Assembly (NCBI GenBank): GCA_016875755.1
Contig: VGOX01000093.1
Span: 1 to 7,757, forward strand
DNA length: 7,757 nucleotides
Reading direction: 5' to 3'
Origin: Chloroflexota bacterium
Lineage (GTDB): Bacteria > Chloroflexota > Anaerolineae > Anaerolineales > Villigracilaceae
The position numbers were made by a program, and so were the translations under genes. Under the pieces are notes generated by a model, which saw only the letters and a list, made by a program, of their open reading frames with translations, was not told the origin of the DNA and made no database searches. This document shows, one piece after another, positions 6,090 through 7,757 of the stretch; the first letter of the stretch is position 1, and each line of letters starts with the position of its first letter.

Positions 6090-6395
6090 TTACTTGACCC
6101 GCCCATCCGAAAGCCAATCAGGGTCTTTTACGATCCTGTCTGCCTTCCACGCATTGACCACTTCCCGCAGCATATCCTGCTTATGATGACGCAGTGTTTC
6201 GATCGTCTCGGCGTAACGTTTATATGCCGACCGATCCACAGCAGGTTCCTGCCCGAGTTCCTTATGGATCACCTTGAGCATTGCCAGTGCCAAATCAACA
6301 TTCAATTCCTGCGCATCGAACAAAGTTCGGAACAGGCTCAGCCGTTCATTGGTGGAAGAAGTACGGAATAATTCCCTAAATGAATAAGTAACCAT
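6090..6395 (-). CDS. Small helical hypothetical protein
   Basis: A 101-residue protein that I do not recognise. It has no signal peptide, no membrane segment and no cysteines. It looks almost entirely helical, with hydrophobic/charged heptad-like spacing through FRELFRTSSTNERLSLFRTLF (6-26), VDLALAMLKVIHKEL (33-47) and a longer charged helix around 57-87 rich in Arg, Lys and Glu (YKRYAETIETLRHHKQDMLREVV), ending in WLSDGRVK. The start at 6395 has no Shine-Dalgarno; a TATAAT box only about ten bases upstream suggests a leaderless transcript. The next in-frame Met is residue 39, which would remove a third of the protein. It diverges from the DinB-family gene and may share regulation with it. 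Coding status rests on the uninterrupted frame, its position in an otherwise empty gap, and the well placed promoter. Confidence 0.65.
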   Translation of the reverse strand: MVTYSFRELFRTSSTNERLSLFRTLFDAQELNVDLALAMLKVIHKELGQEPAVDRSAYKRYAETIETLRHHKQDMLREVVNAWKADRIVKDPDWLSDGRVK

Positions 6396-6401
6396 AATCG
6401 G

Positions 6402-6414
6402 CTGTATTATACAG
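6402..6414. promoter_or_regulatory. Divergent promoter core with palindrome CTGTATTATACAG
   Basis: CTGTAT-T-ATACAG is a perfect 6-bp dyad with a single central base. On the - strand it contains TATAAT (6406-6411) seven bases upstream of where transcription of the small hypothetical gene would start, placing the 5' end within about 3-4 bases of its ATG. Because the dyad covers the -10 box, a repressor dimer could use it as operator. The nine bases CTGTATAAT on the - strand recur exactly at the deoC -10 (5998-6006). Confidence 0.42.
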
Positions 6415-6429
6415 GCAATGAGGGTACGT

Positions 6430-6435
6430 TATAAT
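6430..6435 (+). promoter_or_regulatory. Candidate -10 box for the DinB-family gene
   Basis: A perfect TATAAT on the + strand, 19 bases before the ATG at 6455. A start near 6442 would fall at the edge of the AAAGGA Shine-Dalgarno (6441-6446), giving a very short leader. No good -35 is visible at 16-18 bases upstream. TATTAT at 6405-6410 is an alternative -10 that would give a more normal leader. Confidence 0.35.
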
Positions 6436-6454
6436 TTCTGAAAGGATTTTAATA

Positions 6455-6985
6455 ATGAAAATCTCACCACCCGCCCCAGAAGAATATGCCCCTTTTTATG
6501 CCGATTATATCCAGCGCGCCATAGCCCGTGGAGATGTGATCGCCGCCCTGCCGCTCCAAATTGATGAATTGCGCCTCGCTCTTGGACCTTTGACTGATTC
6601 GCAAGCCCGCTACAGAATCTCCCCCGAAGATTGGTCCATCAAGCAGATCGTCAGCCATTTGATCGACTCCGAGCGCGTCTTTTCATACCGATTGCTGCGC
6701 ATCTCCCGCAAGGACAAGACTCCCCTGCCAGGTTTCGAGCAGGAGGATTTTGTCCGTGAATCGGGCGCGGATGAAATTCCGCTGGCAGACTTGTTGAGCG
6801 AATTCGAATTTCTCCGCCGCGCAAATGTGCTGGCCATAAAATATATGAGAGAAGAGTCTGCGTCAGAGATGGGAACAGCCAGCGGCGCGGCAGTAAGCGC
6901 ACGGGCTCTCATCCACATGCTTGTGGGGCATGTCGAACATCACATGGAAAGTTTGCGCGAGAAATATCTTCCCTTCATATCGTAA
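6455..6985 (+). CDS. DinB superfamily putative metal-dependent protein
   Basis: A 176-residue four-helix-bundle protein of the DinB/YfiT-like superfamily. Three metal ligands are visible at the expected places: His68 in DWSIKQIVSHLIDSERVF (59-76), and His159 and His163 in GHVEHHMESLREKYLPF (158-174), the usual H...HxxxH arrangement. WS-x-x-x-x-x-x-HL-x-D before the first ligand and the LRE-Y tail are typical of the DinB_2 subgroup. Members include bacillithiol or mycothiol S-transferases and many uncharacterised, damage-inducible or stress-linked proteins; no specific substrate is indicated. There is no signal peptide, so it is cytosolic. AAAGGA (6441-6446) precedes the ATG by eight bases. 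The oligopeptidase B gene begins 25 bases after the stop on the same strand and is probably co-transcribed. Confidence 0.88.
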   Translation: MKISPPAPEEYAPFYADYIQRAIARGDVIAALPLQIDELRLALGPLTDSQARYRISPEDWSIKQIVSHLIDSERVFSYRLLRISRKDKTPLPGFEQEDFVRESGADEIPLADLLSEFEFLRRANVLAIKYMREESASEMGTASGAAVSARALIHMLVGHVEHHMESLREKYLPFIS

Positions 6986-7010
6986 GCCAAATAAATCAAT
7001 TAGGACTATC

Positions 7011-7757
7011 ATGACAACCCATCCAACCCCACCCAAACGAGAATACAAAATCACCCAACACGGCATCACTCGCAACGACGAGTATTATTGGATGCGCAAC
7101 CGCGAAGATCCAGAAGCCTACAATTACCTGCTGGCGGAAAATGAATATCTTGAACATACCCTGAAGCACCTCAAACCGCTTCAGGAAACCTTGTTTCAGG
7201 AAATGAAAGGGCGCATTCAAGAGGTGGATAGCAGCGCCCCAGAAAAATTCAAGGATTACTTTTATTACACCCGCACCGAAGCGGGCAAACAATATCCCAT
7301 CTATTGCCGCAAAAAAGAAACTCTCGATGCGCCCGAAGAAATTCTGCTCGACCAAAATATCCTCGCGGAGGGGCTTGAATTTTGCAGCGTCAGCGCATTC
7401 AGCATCAGCCCCGACCAGACAAAACTCGCCTACTCGCTTGACCTCGAAGGCGCGGAAGTGTACACGATCTACATCAAGGACCTCGCCAGCGGCGAATTGT
7501 ATCCAGACAAAATTCAAGGGGTATTCGGCAGTGTCTATCACACCACCGGCGTGGAATGGGCAAACGACAGCCAGACACTGTATTACATCACGCTCGATGA
7601 ATATCACCGCGCGAACAAACTTTTCCGCCATACACTTGGCACCGACCCCAAACAGGATGCCCTGCTCTTTCAGGAAATGGATGAGACCTTCTCGATCTCG
7701 CTGCATAAATCACGCAGCAAGGACTATCTCATGCTGTACCATTACAACACGCTCTCA
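7011..7757 (+). CDS. ptrB: Oligopeptidase B (S9A prolyl oligopeptidase family), N-terminal part
   Basis: The gene runs off the right edge; 249 residues, uninterrupted, are present out of about 690 in full-length family members. Oligopeptidase B is a cytosolic serine peptidase that cuts short peptides after Arg or Lys. The N-terminal helical segment has the family pattern HGITRNDEYYWMRNREDPEAYNYLLAENEYLE (17-48), followed by QEMKGRIQEVDSSAP (63-77), YFYYTRTEAGKQYPIYCR (83-100), then beta-propeller blades: SISPDQTKLAYSLDLEGAEVYTIYIKDLASG (131-161), VEWANDSQTLYYITLDEYHRANKLFRHTLGT (181-211) and DETFSISLHKSRSKDYL (224-240). The Ser-Asp-His triad lies in the C-terminal hydrolase domain beyond the window. 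The start ATG has AGGA five bases upstream (7002-7005), and the protein begins just ahead of the conserved region. It follows the DinB-family gene closely. Confidence 0.93.
   Translation, partial: MTTHPTPPKREYKITQHGITRNDEYYWMRNREDPEAYNYLLAENEYLEHTLKHLKPLQETLFQEMKGRIQEVDSSAPEKFKDYFYYTRTEAGKQYPIYCRKKETLDAPEEILLDQNILAEGLEFCSVSAFSISPDQTKLAYSLDLEGAEVYTIYIKDLASGELYPDKIQGVFGSVYHTTGVEWANDSQTLYYITLDEYHRANKLFRHTLGTDPKQDALLFQEMDETFSISLHKSRSKDYLMLYHYNTLS

Noticed and set aside
6996..7706. Open frame of 236 codons on the - strand
   Set aside because: It is a shadow of the oligopeptidase B gene on the + strand, whose N-terminal family motifs are unmistakable.

Overview
The window holds nine protein-coding genes. 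Two are cut by the window edges: the DUF1295 gene at the left and oligopeptidase B at the right. There are also two copies of a dispersed palindromic repeat and several hairpins. Gene content is bacterial, and the families are typical of environmental Anaerolineae-like Chloroflexota: DUF1295, DUF3159, a two-domain ALDH16-type dehydrogenase, a DERA-like long DeoC, a DinB-family protein and PtrB. That taxonomic placement is inferred from gene content and repeat style; there is no rRNA or phylogenetic marker.

Left part (1-1593, + strand): three membrane proteins of unknown or loosely known function. These are the C-terminal half of a DUF1295/steroid-reductase-like protein, a small DUF1475-like protein and a DUF3159-like protein. 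The last two overlap by 8 nt and are surely co-translated. A long hairpin (1607-1639) sits between their end and the convergent gene from the right.

Central part (1676-5970, - strand): four codirectional genes, in transcription order deoC, a UPF0175 small protein, a DUF3368/PIN-like protein and an 810-residue tandem ALDH. DeoC splits 2-deoxyribose 5-phosphate into glyceraldehyde 3-phosphate and acetaldehyde. An aldehyde dehydrogenase could oxidise the acetaldehyde, so deoC and the ALDH form a plausible deoxynucleoside/deoxyribose catabolic pair. The two genes between them look like a toxin-antitoxin-type module. They are visibly more AT-rich than their neighbours and are bracketed by a palindromic repeat (4905-5001) on one side and a nested palindrome (4121-4151) on the other. 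The simplest reading is that the module landed inside a deoC-ALDH operon.

Right part (6090-7757): a small unrecognised helical protein on the - strand diverges from a DinB-family protein and the start of oligopeptidase B on the + strand. The short divergent intergenic region has TATAAT boxes on both strands and a small perfect palindrome. The - strand gene may be transcribed as a leaderless mRNA.
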